Notes under the pieces: model-generated
The model's database searches: none
Seen by the model: only the letters and a program-made list of their open reading frames with translations
Told to the model about the DNA's origin: nothing
Source of the DNA: a virus
IMG/VR virus record: IMGVR_UViG_3300020084_001471
Location: 1-31,498 of that record
Strand: one strand, 5' to 3'
DNA: 31,498 bases
Made by a program: the position numbers and the translations under genes
In this document: piece by piece, positions 6,254 through 14,973 of the stretch
Numbering within the stretch: position 1 is the first letter of the stretch
How the letters are laid out: each line of letters opens with the position of its first letter

Positions 6254-6881
6254 ACCTTCCCAGAGGCGCAACTTGGGGCGACCGAAAACAGGCAATCCCA
6301 AGGGCCGTTGGCAACGTCGGACGACGTTGCTCCCATGCCACATTTCCAAACAGCTCACCCCCGGCGACCGCAAACGTATGGCTGAGCTGGCCATGCCGCA
6401 GCGCAACGATCCCGTCTGGCTTCGCCCTGTGCTGATCCTCGTGCTTTACGGTTTCACCTACCGCGAAGCTGCACCGATGGTCGGCGTGACTCTTGACGAC
6501 GTTGAGGCATGGTTTCGGACGCCTACTAATCGCAAACGTTGGGAACAAGTGACAGGCATCGCCACGAAATACGCGGTCCGTCGGTTGCTCGACATTGCCT
6601 GGGAACATGCCGCGAAGGGCAGCCAGTGGCATTTCCAATTTGTCGCCGCCGCACTTGCCGACGCTTGGCTCAAGCGAGTCAGCCATACGCGGCGTGAGTG
6701 TGAAGCTGTGAATGGCGGTTTGCCTTTTGGTCCGATCAATTCATTCGCTCTCTATCTGGCGATTCGTGGCGCGTCGGGCAATGGTGACGGTAGCGGTCAG
6801 AATACGCTGCCCGAACCGTTGCCCGCGTTCGAGCTTCCGATGACCGATGAATCAAACGAAGCCTCAGAGGTTGCGAGCTAG
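6234..6881 (+). CDS. Terminase small subunit (probable)
   Basis: A 215-residue protein directly before TerL. TerS proteins recognise phage DNA and recruit the large subunit. The N-terminus has a basic AT-hook-like run (LGRPKTGNPKGR). Residues about 65-93 look like a helix-turn-helix (LYGFTYREAAPMVGVTLDDV), and a helical oligomerisation region follows (RRLLDIAWEHAAKGSQWHFQ). The acidic C-terminus (MTDESNEASEVAS) is as expected for TerL contact. The start is uncertain: ATG 6234 has no ribosome binding site, whereas TTG at 6273 has GAGG about 7 bases upstream and would begin exactly at GRPKTG, the usual TerS N-terminus. The assignment rests mainly on position and fold-level features, so it is probable rather than certain. 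Confidence 0.65.
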   Translation: MHQVVQLPSQRRNLGRPKTGNPKGRWQRRTTLLPCHISKQLTPGDRKRMAELAMPQRNDPVWLRPVLILVLYGFTYREAAPMVGVTLDDVEAWFRTPTNRKRWEQVTGIATKYAVRRLLDIAWEHAAKGSQWHFQFVAAALADAWLKRVSHTRRECEAVNGGLPFGPINSFALYLAIRGASGNGDGSGQNTLPEPLPAFELPMTDESNEASEVAS

Positions 6882-6883
6882 CA

Positions 6884-8344
6884 ATGCAAGCGGTCGTCCA
6901 GGAAATCCCCGTCCTTGATCCCAAGGTGATTCGCCGTTGGGATAAGATCGCCAGTCAACGCGGTGAGCAAATCCGCGAAGACCCCGTGAAGTGGTGCAAG
7001 CGCTACCTCGGCCTTTCGTTTTGGTCAAAGCAACGCGAAATTCTTGAGGCGGTTCGGGATTGCAACCGTGTAGCTGTGCGATCGTCAAATAAAGGCGGCA
7101 AGACGTTTGCGCTAGCGGCCTCAGTTTTTTGGTGGTTGAATGTTTACGGCGACGGGCGCGTATTCACTACCTCGCCGCGTACTGCCTCACTCAAACTCCA
7201 ACTATGGTCGGCTCTTCACCAAATACGCGATAGTGCGCCGTGCCGCGACTACGCCACGACAGGCCAATGGGGTAAAGACCTTGGCTGGTCACTCACGCCT
7301 ACCTGCAGCGTCGTCGCGCTCAATCCTGAGAAACCTGAATCATGGGGCGGAATGCACACAGCTAAACCGTGCTACGTCATCGTTGACGAGGCGTCGGCTC
7401 TCCAGGATTCTGCCATGCAAGCGATTCAGGGTTTGTGCGCAATGGACGGCTCGAAGATCGTGTTGGCGGGCAATCCCCTTTCCAATGAAGGGCCATTTGC
7501 GCGAGCCCTCAAACCGGGTAGCGGCTATCGCGTTGTGGGTTTTTCGGCGTTCGATCTCCCCACCATGACGGGCAAAGAGCCGGACTTACCAGGTCTTGCG
7601 GGCAGGCAATGGATCGAGGAGATGCGCCGTGTGCACGGTGAGGACAGTCCATTTTGGCAAGCTCGCGTCATGGGCGTCATTCCGGAGGATGCGGCCTACG
7701 GTCTGATTCAACCTTCATGGATCGTGGCGGCGCAGCAACGTCAGGGTCAGCGTGGCGAGAAATCGCTCGGCGTGGACGTGGCATATCAAGGTGACGATGC
7801 AACCGTTTTCCAAATCATTGCGGGCGACATAGCCGACAAGCCGATGGTTCACTACGGCCTTGAACCGATGGAAGTGTGTGGGTGGGTCATTCGCCTTATG
7901 CGTGAATTTGAGATTCAACCTGAGCGCGTCAAGATAGACGCCATTGGCATTGGCGCGGGCATCGTCTCGCGGTTACATGAACAGGGTTGGCCCGTCGTGG
8001 GCGTGAACGTAGCGGAGCAGGCAGCCGATCCCGATCAATTCGCAAACCGGCGCACTGAGGCAGCCTGGGCATTGCGAGAGTGGATTCGCACTACCGCTTG
8101 TTTGCCGAAAGACGAATTGCTTGAGGGCGAGTTGGCCGCCGTGCGTCTGGGCAAACAGAACAGTCGCGGCCAGCAAACGCTTGAGCTCAAAACGGAAACG
8201 AAGAAACGGCTTGGCCGTTCACCTGACCGATTCGACGCGCTGATGCTAGCGCGATACGAACCCGCGCCGCAGTATGTCGAGCGCGTCGTCTATGCAAACC
8301 TTGTGCGCGACACAAACACCAAAATCGGCGATTGGGATGATTGA
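6884..8344 (+). CDS. terL: Terminase large subunit
   Basis: A 486-residue packaging motor. The ATPase domain has a Walker A-like RSSNKGGKT (residues 66-74), a Walker B YVIVDEAS with D168/E169, and a coupling segment GSKIVLAGNPLSNEG. The C-terminal RNase H-like nuclease has three acidic positions in the right order: GVDVAYQGDD (D298), DAIGIGAG (D352) and RFDALMLA (D451). These cut concatemeric DNA during headful or site-specific packaging. The gene starts 2 bases after TerS and ends in a TGATG overlap with the portal gene. The length is normal for the family and both active sites look intact. Confidence 0.95.
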   Translation: MQAVVQEIPVLDPKVIRRWDKIASQRGEQIREDPVKWCKRYLGLSFWSKQREILEAVRDCNRVAVRSSNKGGKTFALAASVFWWLNVYGDGRVFTTSPRTASLKLQLWSALHQIRDSAPCRDYATTGQWGKDLGWSLTPTCSVVALNPEKPESWGGMHTAKPCYVIVDEASALQDSAMQAIQGLCAMDGSKIVLAGNPLSNEGPFARALKPGSGYRVVGFSAFDLPTMTGKEPDLPGLAGRQWIEEMRRVHGEDSPFWQARVMGVIPEDAAYGLIQPSWIVAAQQRQGQRGEKSLGVDVAYQGDDATVFQIIAGDIADKPMVHYGLEPMEVCGWVIRLMREFEIQPERVKIDAIGIGAGIVSRLHEQGWPVVGVNVAEQAADPDQFANRRTEAAWALREWIRTTACLPKDELLEGELAAVRLGKQNSRGQQTLELKTETKKRLGRSPDRFDALMLARYEPAPQYVERVVYANLVRDTNTKIGDWDD

Positions 8345-9813
8345 TGCCAGTGAAGGCCAAAAAAAGATCGGTGCGCTCTCAGGTTAGCGATGAAGGACTT
8401 CGCGAGGTTCTGCACGCTTGGGATTTCGCAGAACGCCAGCGCAACGCTCTGCGCATAGATCGCTCGCTTGATAGACTCGACGAGGCGGCCTCCGACTATT
8501 TCGCCCGCGAAGATCGAGGATGGACGGCACTGACTCAAACGCCACTCGACTTGCGCGATGACGAACGCTCGCTTTGCGTGAATCGTTCACGCCTCTATTT
8601 CGTGCGCGATGGTGATTGCCGACAGCTCGTGCAACATTGGACAAACTATTGTTTCGGGGCTGGCATCTCAGCCAAAAGCGAAAACAAAGAAACTGCGGCG
8701 ATCTTAGACGATCTTTGGTATTCCAACCGCAATCGCAATGCGATGAGCTACGTGGGGCAAACACGAATGTCGAACCGGCTGCTCGTGGATGGTGAATTGT
8801 TCATTGTATTTTTTCCCGACGGCGAACAAACAACTATTCGCACAATTAATCCGCTCGAAATCACAGAGCGCGTGACCGACCCCGAAGATAGCGAAAATGT
8901 CTGGGGTTACAAACGAGAGTTCTCGACAAGAGACAAAAATCAACAGCGTTATTTCTACCCTGACCTTTCGCAATATGGCGAATCTGAAAACCATGACCAG
9001 AAAGATTTTGTGACGCAAGACGGATACATTCTGCACGTGCCCTTCATGCCTCTTGGCTGGCGGGGCAACGGCCTGCTCTTTGTCGTGACAGACTGGGCAA
9101 AGGCAGATCGCCAGTTCATGGAAGCCCGTTTGGCAATTCAGCGGGCGCTCGCGCAATTCCCGATGAAGGAGAAGATTCGCGGAACGAAGGCGCAGATTCA
9201 ACAGCGGCAAGCAGAAGTGCAATCGGGTCTTGTCACGCAAAACGCAGAAAAGAATCCGCCACCTGCTCCGGGGGCGCGTTGGATTGAGAATCAAGACTTG
9301 ACGCTAAGCGCCATGGATTTTGAGACAGGCGCAGCAGCGGCGCAGATAGACGGCAACATGCTTCTTCGCAGAAAAGCCAGTGGGGCAAATCTCAATCCGC
9401 TCTATGTCGGTGCAGGCGAGGCATTCCGATTGGCGACGGCAAGCGCAATGGAATTGCCGATCCTCAAAACGTTTCAGTCGTATCAATACCTTTGGCGCGA
9501 CACGTTTGAGCGCGTGATTGATTTCGCGCTCGCGGTAGCCAACGTGCCGGAAGAGGACTGGCAATACGACGTGGGGATGCCGCAAATTGTGGCGACCGAC
9601 GCAGTGGGGATTGCGGCTGCTACCGTACCGCTTCTCAACCTCATGCCTGAATACCTGGAATCCGCGAAGCTGAAAAAGTGGCTGTTGGATATTCTCGGCG
9701 CGCCAGACGCACAGGCGATAGTTGATGAAATCGGCGCGGTCAAACCAGGGGCGATTGTAAACGAAAGTCTGAAAGCAATCATGGCGACGCTCGCGGAGAA
9801 AGTTGCGCGATGA
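8344..9813 (+). CDS. Portal protein
   Basis: A 489-residue protein placed exactly between TerL and a MuF-like protein, the normal site of the portal. The portal is the dodecameric ring at one capsid vertex through which DNA enters and leaves. Portal-like features include an early helical region with a WTNYCFGAGI segment (about 100), a beta-rich wing (LLVDGELFIVFFPDGEQTTI), a long helical stem region and a C-terminal helical crown. I choose the ATG at 8344 (TGATG overlap with TerL) over the in-frame TTG at 8341. The last bases overlap the next gene as ATGA. Sequence alone does not place it in a named portal subfamily. Confidence 0.85.
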   Translation: MPVKAKKRSVRSQVSDEGLREVLHAWDFAERQRNALRIDRSLDRLDEAASDYFAREDRGWTALTQTPLDLRDDERSLCVNRSRLYFVRDGDCRQLVQHWTNYCFGAGISAKSENKETAAILDDLWYSNRNRNAMSYVGQTRMSNRLLVDGELFIVFFPDGEQTTIRTINPLEITERVTDPEDSENVWGYKREFSTRDKNQQRYFYPDLSQYGESENHDQKDFVTQDGYILHVPFMPLGWRGNGLLFVVTDWAKADRQFMEARLAIQRALAQFPMKEKIRGTKAQIQQRQAEVQSGLVTQNAEKNPPPAPGARWIENQDLTLSAMDFETGAAAAQIDGNMLLRRKASGANLNPLYVGAGEAFRLATASAMELPILKTFQSYQYLWRDTFERVIDFALAVANVPEEDWQYDVGMPQIVATDAVGIAAATVPLLNLMPEYLESAKLKKWLLDILGAPDAQAIVDEIGAVKPGAIVNESLKAIMATLAEKVAR

Positions 9814-10718
9814 CAGTTGCTACATTGCAATGGACTGACGAGGCGCGGCGGGCAGCACACGTTACGTTGCCAAACATGACCAACTCGCCGATTGGTCTGG
9901 CAGCGCAACGTCAGATTCAGTCTGTCTTTCGTCAGCACTTTCGTTTACTGCTTGATAGTGCACCTGACGTGCTCGCCGATCCCAAAGCCTTTCTTGACGA
10001 CCTCAATCGGCTGATTGATGCCGACGCGCCTGCTGTCCAAACGCGGCTTTTGGCAATTCTATTGGCGATCAAGGCAGCAATGCGTTGGACGATAGGCGTT
10101 GATCGACGAAAGGAATTCGCGGAGGCAAAGAGAGACGAACGAATTGAATATCGCCCACTGAGCGTAGAGGCGATCAAACGCTCTGCCCTCCGCGTCGGAT
10201 ACCAGCGCGTTGTGGCGGCTGCTGTGGCCTTGCGCGGCTCACCTGAGCAGTTGCTTGAGAAGACAGCTCGCCTCCTGCCCGCCTCGGACATTATAGCAGC
10301 TACAAGCTGGGCGAAACAGTACTCTGCGACGCTTGTGCGCGACGTGAACGCGGCGACGAGCCGCACGATCGCAGACATTGTAGGCAAGGGGATTGAGGCA
10401 CGCAAAGATGTTGTGGAGATAGCCCGCGATATTCGCGCTGAGTTTCAGGATATGAGCGTCAGGCGAGCGCGTTTGATCGCCAATACTGAAACCAACATGG
10501 CGCTCAGCCGGACGGCACACGATGAAGCGAAAGCTACTGGACTCGAAATGAAAAGCTGGATCGTCTCGCCGCTCAGCCACAATCCATGCGAAGAAATCTG
10601 TCTGGCAAATGAGGCCGAAGGACCAATTCCAATTGAGCAGACTTTTCAGAGCGGACATGAGATGACGCCAGGGCATCCTGGTTGTCAGTGCGGAATTGGA
10701 TATGAGGCAAAAGACTGA
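9810..10718 (+). CDS. MuF-like minor head protein
   Basis: A 302-residue protein. The N-terminal two thirds are helical, and the C-terminal part has the Mu gpF head-morphogenesis signature. That signature includes RRARLIANTETNMALSRTAH (the helix with R-x2-LI-x-TE), then a KSWIVSPLSHNPCEEICL segment with paired cysteines, and finally HEMTPGHPGCQCGI, which matches the classic HPxCRC-type ending. MuF proteins bind the portal and are packaged in small numbers inside or on the head. Start and stop are coupled on both sides (ATGA with the portal, TGATG with the protease), as expected for a tight head operon. Confidence 0.87.
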   Translation: MTVATLQWTDEARRAAHVTLPNMTNSPIGLAAQRQIQSVFRQHFRLLLDSAPDVLADPKAFLDDLNRLIDADAPAVQTRLLAILLAIKAAMRWTIGVDRRKEFAEAKRDERIEYRPLSVEAIKRSALRVGYQRVVAAAVALRGSPEQLLEKTARLLPASDIIAATSWAKQYSATLVRDVNAATSRTIADIVGKGIEARKDVVEIARDIRAEFQDMSVRRARLIANTETNMALSRTAHDEAKATGLEMKSWIVSPLSHNPCEEICLANEAEGPIPIEQTFQSGHEMTPGHPGCQCGIGYEAKD

Positions 10719-12766
10719 TGCCATACCCAAACGAACATAGTGCACGACTTCGCAATCCTGACGAATGCGATAAGTTCCGGCGCGTCAACGGCGGCACGAT
10801 TTACGGCAAGGTCAAAGTCCCTGCGTCGGTGTCAATCGTCTGGGGACATGTGAAAGGCGCTGGTAGCCAAGCATGGCAGCCGCAAGCGCTACGGTTTCCA
10901 AAATCTGAATGGACTGCATCGGCAGCTCGCAAGTGGCTTGCCGACAATGACATAAAGCACACGTTTGAACCGGCCGGTGAGGAGGCAATTGAGATGCCTA
11001 GTGATGCTCAAAAGTTCGGCGAGATGAAAGACTTGTTTCAGGTCGAGGTGTTCAGGAGCGGCGACTATGGCGCGAAGGGGAAATATACGGATGCCGACCT
11101 CAAGGCTATGGCCGCCGACTACAATCCGCAAATACATGAAGCGCCTGTGACGCAAGATCATGCACAGGCTGGCCCTGCACACGGCTGGGTGGCAGGACTG
11201 CGCGCTCAGGCTGGTTCATTGTTTGCCGACGTGCGTGACGTATCTGACGCGCTAATGGCGGCGATCAGAAATCGCAGCTACAAGAAACGGTCCGTTGAAC
11301 TTTACGGCGCGTTTGAGAAAACTACCAGGCCATATCTTCGAGCGGTCTCATTTCTCGGAGCGGGTGTGCCAGCGGTCAAGGGTATGGCCGATATTGCTTT
11401 TGCAGAGAATGAAAGCTTTATCGAGATTGATTTTGCCGAGGCCGCCATGAAGACAGAAAATGGCGAGGACTATCCCGCTGAGGCTTATGCCTACTGCCCT
11501 GATCCTGACGCGCCATCAACGTGGCGGTTGCGAATTTGGGAATCGCCCACAGCCAAGGTGACGCGGGCGCAGCTCGCTCGGGCTGCGGCTACCGCTTATA
11601 ATGAGATTCCTGCTGCCGAGGTAAGCAAAATCAAAGCGAAGCTGCGCGCTATCTACCGATCACTGGACATACCAGATGATGAAATGCCCAAAACAGTGAA
11701 GGAGGGCGGCGCGAGCTTTCGCTTCATAGAATCATGGCTGGCGGAATTCGCAGAAGCCGCCGAGGATAAAGACCCGTTCACTTACACCGTGCGGATTCTT
11801 AAACCTGGACTAACTGCTGATGAGCGTCGCTACTACCCCGCCGAGGTCATCGCTCGCGACGGTCCGCGCGTTTTTGAGGGGGCACGAACGCATGAGAATC
11901 ATGCGACCAAGCAGGAAGATCAATCGCGGCCAGAGGGCGATGTGCGGACGTGGGTTGGAATACTATCCGAACTGTTTATTGATAGCGCGGGTGCGCTCTG
12001 TGGTCAGGCCACGATTTTCGATCCTGCCTTCCACACGAAGCTCGCGGGAATGAAAGCGGCGGGCGTGCTGAACAAAATGGCGCTTTCGATTCGCGCTCTC
12101 GGCGAGTGCGTCAAGGGCATGATTGGTGGGAAGGCGGTTGACATCGTAGAACGCCTTGTCAAGGCGCGCAGTGTGGATTTCGTTACTGAGGCCAATGCGG
12201 GAGGCTGTGTGCTTTTTGATGAAGCGCATGATGTGGACTTGTTGAATGAATGGGCCTTGCGTGAAGCGCGACCCGATTTCGTCGAGCTGGTCGAACGCAA
12301 AGCGTTGAAGGCGCTATCGAGGCAAGCAAAGACCGAAAAGGCGCGGCTTGTTGAGGAACGCGATGCGGCGCTGGCTGAGATTGCAAAACTGCGCGAAGAA
12401 TCGGAGCGGACTATGAAGCTTGCAGAGGGCAGAATCGCCGGAGAGCGATTGCTGGTCGAGGCTTCTAATCTGTCAGATTCGGCGCGCCAACTTTTGCGAG
12501 AGCGGCTTGGCGAGGACATCGCAAACCCTGACAAGGTGCGCGGAATGATAGAATTCTGCGAATCGGTCAGAGCTGTTGCGGCTAAGGAAGCGGAAGCGGC
12601 TAAACCGCAACCAAGGGCCGTAACGGGTCTTGGCAAGAGTTCGCCACGTGGTACGGGTGAGGAAAAAACGGCGCTGCGTGAAAGCATGATTCAGCACTAT
12701 CGGGATCAAGGAGATTCAAAAGAACTCGCAGAAAAAAAGGCTGACGTGTTTGTCAGCCCACGCTGA
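10718..12766 (+). CDS. Prohead protease/scaffold fusion with two protease domains
   Basis: At 682 residues it is much larger than usual prohead proteases. Residues 1-85 form a small N-terminal domain (MPYPNEHSARLRNPDE...) seen in other phage head proteins. Residues about 105-230 resemble the Mu gpI protease: H148 in TQDHAQ, S192 in KKRSVELYG, and the closing FLGAGVPAVKG. Residues about 245-320 resemble a head-protein accessory domain (YAYCPDPDAPSTWRLRIWE). Residues about 345-495 look like a second, different capsid-maturation protease, with H395 in ENHAT, S457 in MALSIRALG and the ending VDFVTEANAGG. Residues about 538-580 are a coiled coil and the rest is helical, typical of scaffold. It should assemble inside the procapsid and digest scaffold and itself during maturation. 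The gene begins in a TGATG overlap with the MuF gene. Confidence 0.85.
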   Translation: MPYPNEHSARLRNPDECDKFRRVNGGTIYGKVKVPASVSIVWGHVKGAGSQAWQPQALRFPKSEWTASAARKWLADNDIKHTFEPAGEEAIEMPSDAQKFGEMKDLFQVEVFRSGDYGAKGKYTDADLKAMAADYNPQIHEAPVTQDHAQAGPAHGWVAGLRAQAGSLFADVRDVSDALMAAIRNRSYKKRSVELYGAFEKTTRPYLRAVSFLGAGVPAVKGMADIAFAENESFIEIDFAEAAMKTENGEDYPAEAYAYCPDPDAPSTWRLRIWESPTAKVTRAQLARAAATAYNEIPAAEVSKIKAKLRAIYRSLDIPDDEMPKTVKEGGASFRFIESWLAEFAEAAEDKDPFTYTVRILKPGLTADERRYYPAEVIARDGPRVFEGARTHENHATKQEDQSRPEGDVRTWVGILSELFIDSAGALCGQATIFDPAFHTKLAGMKAAGVLNKMALSIRALGECVKGMIGGKAVDIVERLVKARSVDFVTEANAGGCVLFDEAHDVDLLNEWALREARPDFVELVERKALKALSRQAKTEKARLVEERDAALAEIAKLREESERTMKLAEGRIAGERLLVEASNLSDSARQLLRERLGEDIANPDKVRGMIEFCESVRAVAAKEAEAAKPQPRAVTGLGKSSPRGTGEEKTALRESMIQHYRDQGDSKELAEKKADVFVSPR

Positions 12767-12777
12767 AAGGAGAGAGG

Positions 12778-13686
12778 ATGATGAACCGATGGAAACTGCT
12801 TGGAGCGATGGTCTTTGCAATCCTGGCCATCGCCGCAGTTGTATATCAAGTGAATCCCTACACACCTGGCCTAACGGCAGGAACGCAGGTTTCTGAGAGC
12901 GGATCAGTTGTCACGTTGATCGAGAGTTCTCTGATCCATCCTGTTCATGCCGACAATCTCGTCAACAAAGGCGATCCCGTGCTTCTGGCGAACGAGGGAG
13001 TCAGCGGCGTGGCTCTGACCGATGCGGCGACGGCAGGTGACTACATCGCTATCGGTCGCTACGGGATTTGGAATCTCTCGATCACCAATACCGTGAACGT
13101 GCCTATGGCTCTTGGCGATGTTGTGTACATCAGCCCGACAGCGGCAGCCTTGAGCGATACGCCTGGAACGACAGGATTCCCGTTCGGTATTTTGCTTAGC
13201 GCAATCGCCACGAGCAACACGGCTGTCGTGCGGCCGGTGCTTTTGAAAGACGGCGCGTCAAGTGCGGTTGCTAATCTGATCGCTGGCGGTGACGTGACGG
13301 CGGGAGATGATGTTGGAGTAGGTGACGATTTGGTCGTAGGCGACGATGCTAGCGTGACAGGCGATCTTGGTGTCGGCGGCACATTCCAAGTCACGGGTAC
13401 GTCCACTCTCGGCCCGATCACGTTAGGCGGCGGCTCATTGCTCAAGGGCGTCCGCGTTACGTCCACAACGATGGTTGGCACGGCAGGGACTACCGCAAAT
13501 GTTACTGTGAGCGACCTAACGCCAACGACCGGTTACGTCTGGGGTCAAGTCCGCAAGGGCAGTAGCACAATCACCGGCGGCCAAATCATGGCGAATCCCG
13601 AAACCGGCCTTGCCGATCTCCGACTCGACGCGACCAGCAGCACAGCAGCCAACGTAACAGTTGATGTTTTTGCACTCATCAAGTGA
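12778..13686 (+). CDS. Capsid decoration-like protein (DUF2190-like) with N-terminal hydrophobic segment
   Basis: A 302-residue protein placed directly before the major capsid gene, where decoration proteins usually sit. Residues about 55-155 follow the DUF2190 pattern: GVALTDAATAGDYIAIGRYG, then a later GDVVYISPTAAAL, making a small beta-barrel. Residues about 170-215 are Gly/Asp-rich repeats (AGDDVGVGDDLVVGDDASV) like a trimeric beta-helix shaft, and the C-terminus is beta-rich. Oddly it begins with a hydrophobic helix (LLGAMVFAILAIAAVVYQV) after MNRWK, like a membrane anchor or uncleaved signal, which ordinary decoration proteins lack. A strong AAAGGAG site precedes tandem ATGs at 12778 and 12781; the second has the better spacing. 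Confidence 0.62.
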   Translation: MMNRWKLLGAMVFAILAIAAVVYQVNPYTPGLTAGTQVSESGSVVTLIESSLIHPVHADNLVNKGDPVLLANEGVSGVALTDAATAGDYIAIGRYGIWNLSITNTVNVPMALGDVVYISPTAAALSDTPGTTGFPFGILLSAIATSNTAVVRPVLLKDGASSAVANLIAGGDVTAGDDVGVGDDLVVGDDASVTGDLGVGGTFQVTGTSTLGPITLGGGSLLKGVRVTSTTMVGTAGTTANVTVSDLTPTTGYVWGQVRKGSSTITGGQIMANPETGLADLRLDATSSTAANVTVDVFALIK

Positions 13687-13705
13687 CGAAAGGGGTGAAA
13701 CTATC

Positions 13706-14845
13706 ATGGCACTATCTGAAATGCTCGAACTGATGGAAAGCGGCGGCGACTGGCAGAAAGAAATCGTGGTTCCGCGCAATCGGTATTCTGACGACACTAC
13801 TCGCCGAATGATGGAGCTGTGGGAAAACAAAGCGCAGCTCCCGCGCCACAAACATGAATACGAAGTGCACGAGGCAATGTCGCACAGTGACTTCCCCATC
13901 CTCATGGCTACGATTTTGGACCGCCAGATGCTCGCGGCCTACGAGACTTTGGAGATGCCGCCATACAACAACATCTTTCGCAACCGCGCCGGTGGAATCA
14001 CTGACTTGAAGCGCGAAGTCTATTCGCTCGACTACGCGGGCGACCTTGCACCGCTCCAGGTCGTGGCGGAATATGGCAAGTATCTTGAGCATCCCGCCGT
14101 GGCTGAAACGCCCTACCACTACCACCTGCTGAAATGGGGGGCGATGTACCGTATCTCATGGGAGGTTTCGCTGGCTGACGACCTCGGCCTGATTGATCGT
14201 TTGCCTAAACGATTGGCGACAGGCGCGCGAATGACTGAGAACTATGTGCAGAGCAATCTGCTCGCGACAACGACCGGCTGGCGAGCGGTAACGATACAGA
14301 CCGGCGGCGTTTCGGCGCTTCCCCTGAGCGAAGCCAACCTGATCACTGCGCTCGGCAATATGTGCGGCGATGATACCGCCTATCGTAGCGGCGGTTGGCA
14401 CATTGTCAACAGGCCCGGGTTCTTGGTCGTGTCGAGTGAAGCTCTTGCGATGACGGCTCGGAGAATCCTCGAACCTGAAAGCTGGGCTGTTGTCGGAACG
14501 GCGGGCGCGATCACTGACCGAGGCAACCTCAACGTGCTCAAGGCTTATGGTCTGACTATCGTTTTCGATCCGATGCTGGCCAGTCTTTGCACGACCGGCA
14601 CAATTGGCCAGACGATGTGGGGCATCTTCAGCAAGAACATTCCGATTGCGGAGTATTCGTTCTTGCGCGGGCAGAATGCGCCATATCTCACGATGCGCGC
14701 TTCCGACATGGTTACAGTCGGCGGCGGCGCGGTTGGGCCAGGCGAGGGAAGTTTCGAGGATGACTCAATCGCATACCGCGTGCGGCATCCGTACAATGCC
14801 TGCCTGTGCGATCCACGCGGTGCATGGCTCAGCAACGGGCAGTAA
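13706..14845 (+). CDS. Major capsid protein
   Basis: A 379-residue protein following the protease/scaffold and decoration genes, the standard place for the HK97-fold major capsid protein. The ATG at 13706 is chosen because AAAGGGGTGA lies upstream; the frame is open back to 13661 inside the previous gene. The sequence fits a capsid protein: an N-terminal helical arm (MALSEMLELMESGGDWQKEI), a mixed alpha/beta core, an A-domain-like VSSEALAMTARRILEPESW segment, and a C-terminus ending in RHPYNACLCDPRGAWLSNGQ. No large propeptide is obvious, which is consistent with a separate scaffold domain in the protease gene. It should be the most abundant virion protein. Confidence 0.85.
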   Translation: MALSEMLELMESGGDWQKEIVVPRNRYSDDTTRRMMELWENKAQLPRHKHEYEVHEAMSHSDFPILMATILDRQMLAAYETLEMPPYNNIFRNRAGGITDLKREVYSLDYAGDLAPLQVVAEYGKYLEHPAVAETPYHYHLLKWGAMYRISWEVSLADDLGLIDRLPKRLATGARMTENYVQSNLLATTTGWRAVTIQTGGVSALPLSEANLITALGNMCGDDTAYRSGGWHIVNRPGFLVVSSEALAMTARRILEPESWAVVGTAGAITDRGNLNVLKAYGLTIVFDPMLASLCTTGTIGQTMWGIFSKNIPIAEYSFLRGQNAPYLTMRASDMVTVGGGAVGPGEGSFEDDSIAYRVRHPYNACLCDPRGAWLSNGQ

Positions 14846-14861
14846 GAGGACAGAGGGGGAA

Positions 14862-14912
14862 ATGGATAGCTATGGTCTGACTGCTGGCCGGTGGTCGGAC
14901 CAATCGGGATAG
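14862..14912 (+). CDS. Possible 16-residue leader peptide
   Basis: A very strong ribosome binding site (AGAGGGGGAA) lies just upstream of the ATG at 14862, but the frame closes after MDSYGLTAGRWSDQSG. Its TAG stop (14910-14912) is inside the left arm of the hairpin at 14906-14947. A short, well-initiated ORF ending inside a hairpin recalls translation-controlled attenuation, or it may be the remnant of a longer gene. It sits in the 128-base gap between the capsid and fibre genes. Confidence 0.3.
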   Translation: MDSYGLTAGRWSDQSG

Positions 14913-14947
14913 CGGCTGAGTGCCGTGAGGTGTTCGGTCGCTATCCC
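14906..14947 (+). other. Intergenic hairpin after the major capsid gene
   Basis: GGGATAGCG (14906-14914) and CGCTATCCC (14939-14947) pair perfectly over 9 bp with a 24-base loop. No T-run follows, so it is more likely an mRNA stability or attenuation element than an intrinsic terminator. It separates the highly expressed capsid gene from the exported-protein block. Confidence 0.4.
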
Positions 14948-14973
14948 ACAATTTCAGCGATGGGTGATGAGCG

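Noticed and set aside
13661-13705. Longer start for the major capsid protein
   Set aside because: It lies inside the previous gene without a ribosome binding site, while 13706 follows AAAGGGGTGA.
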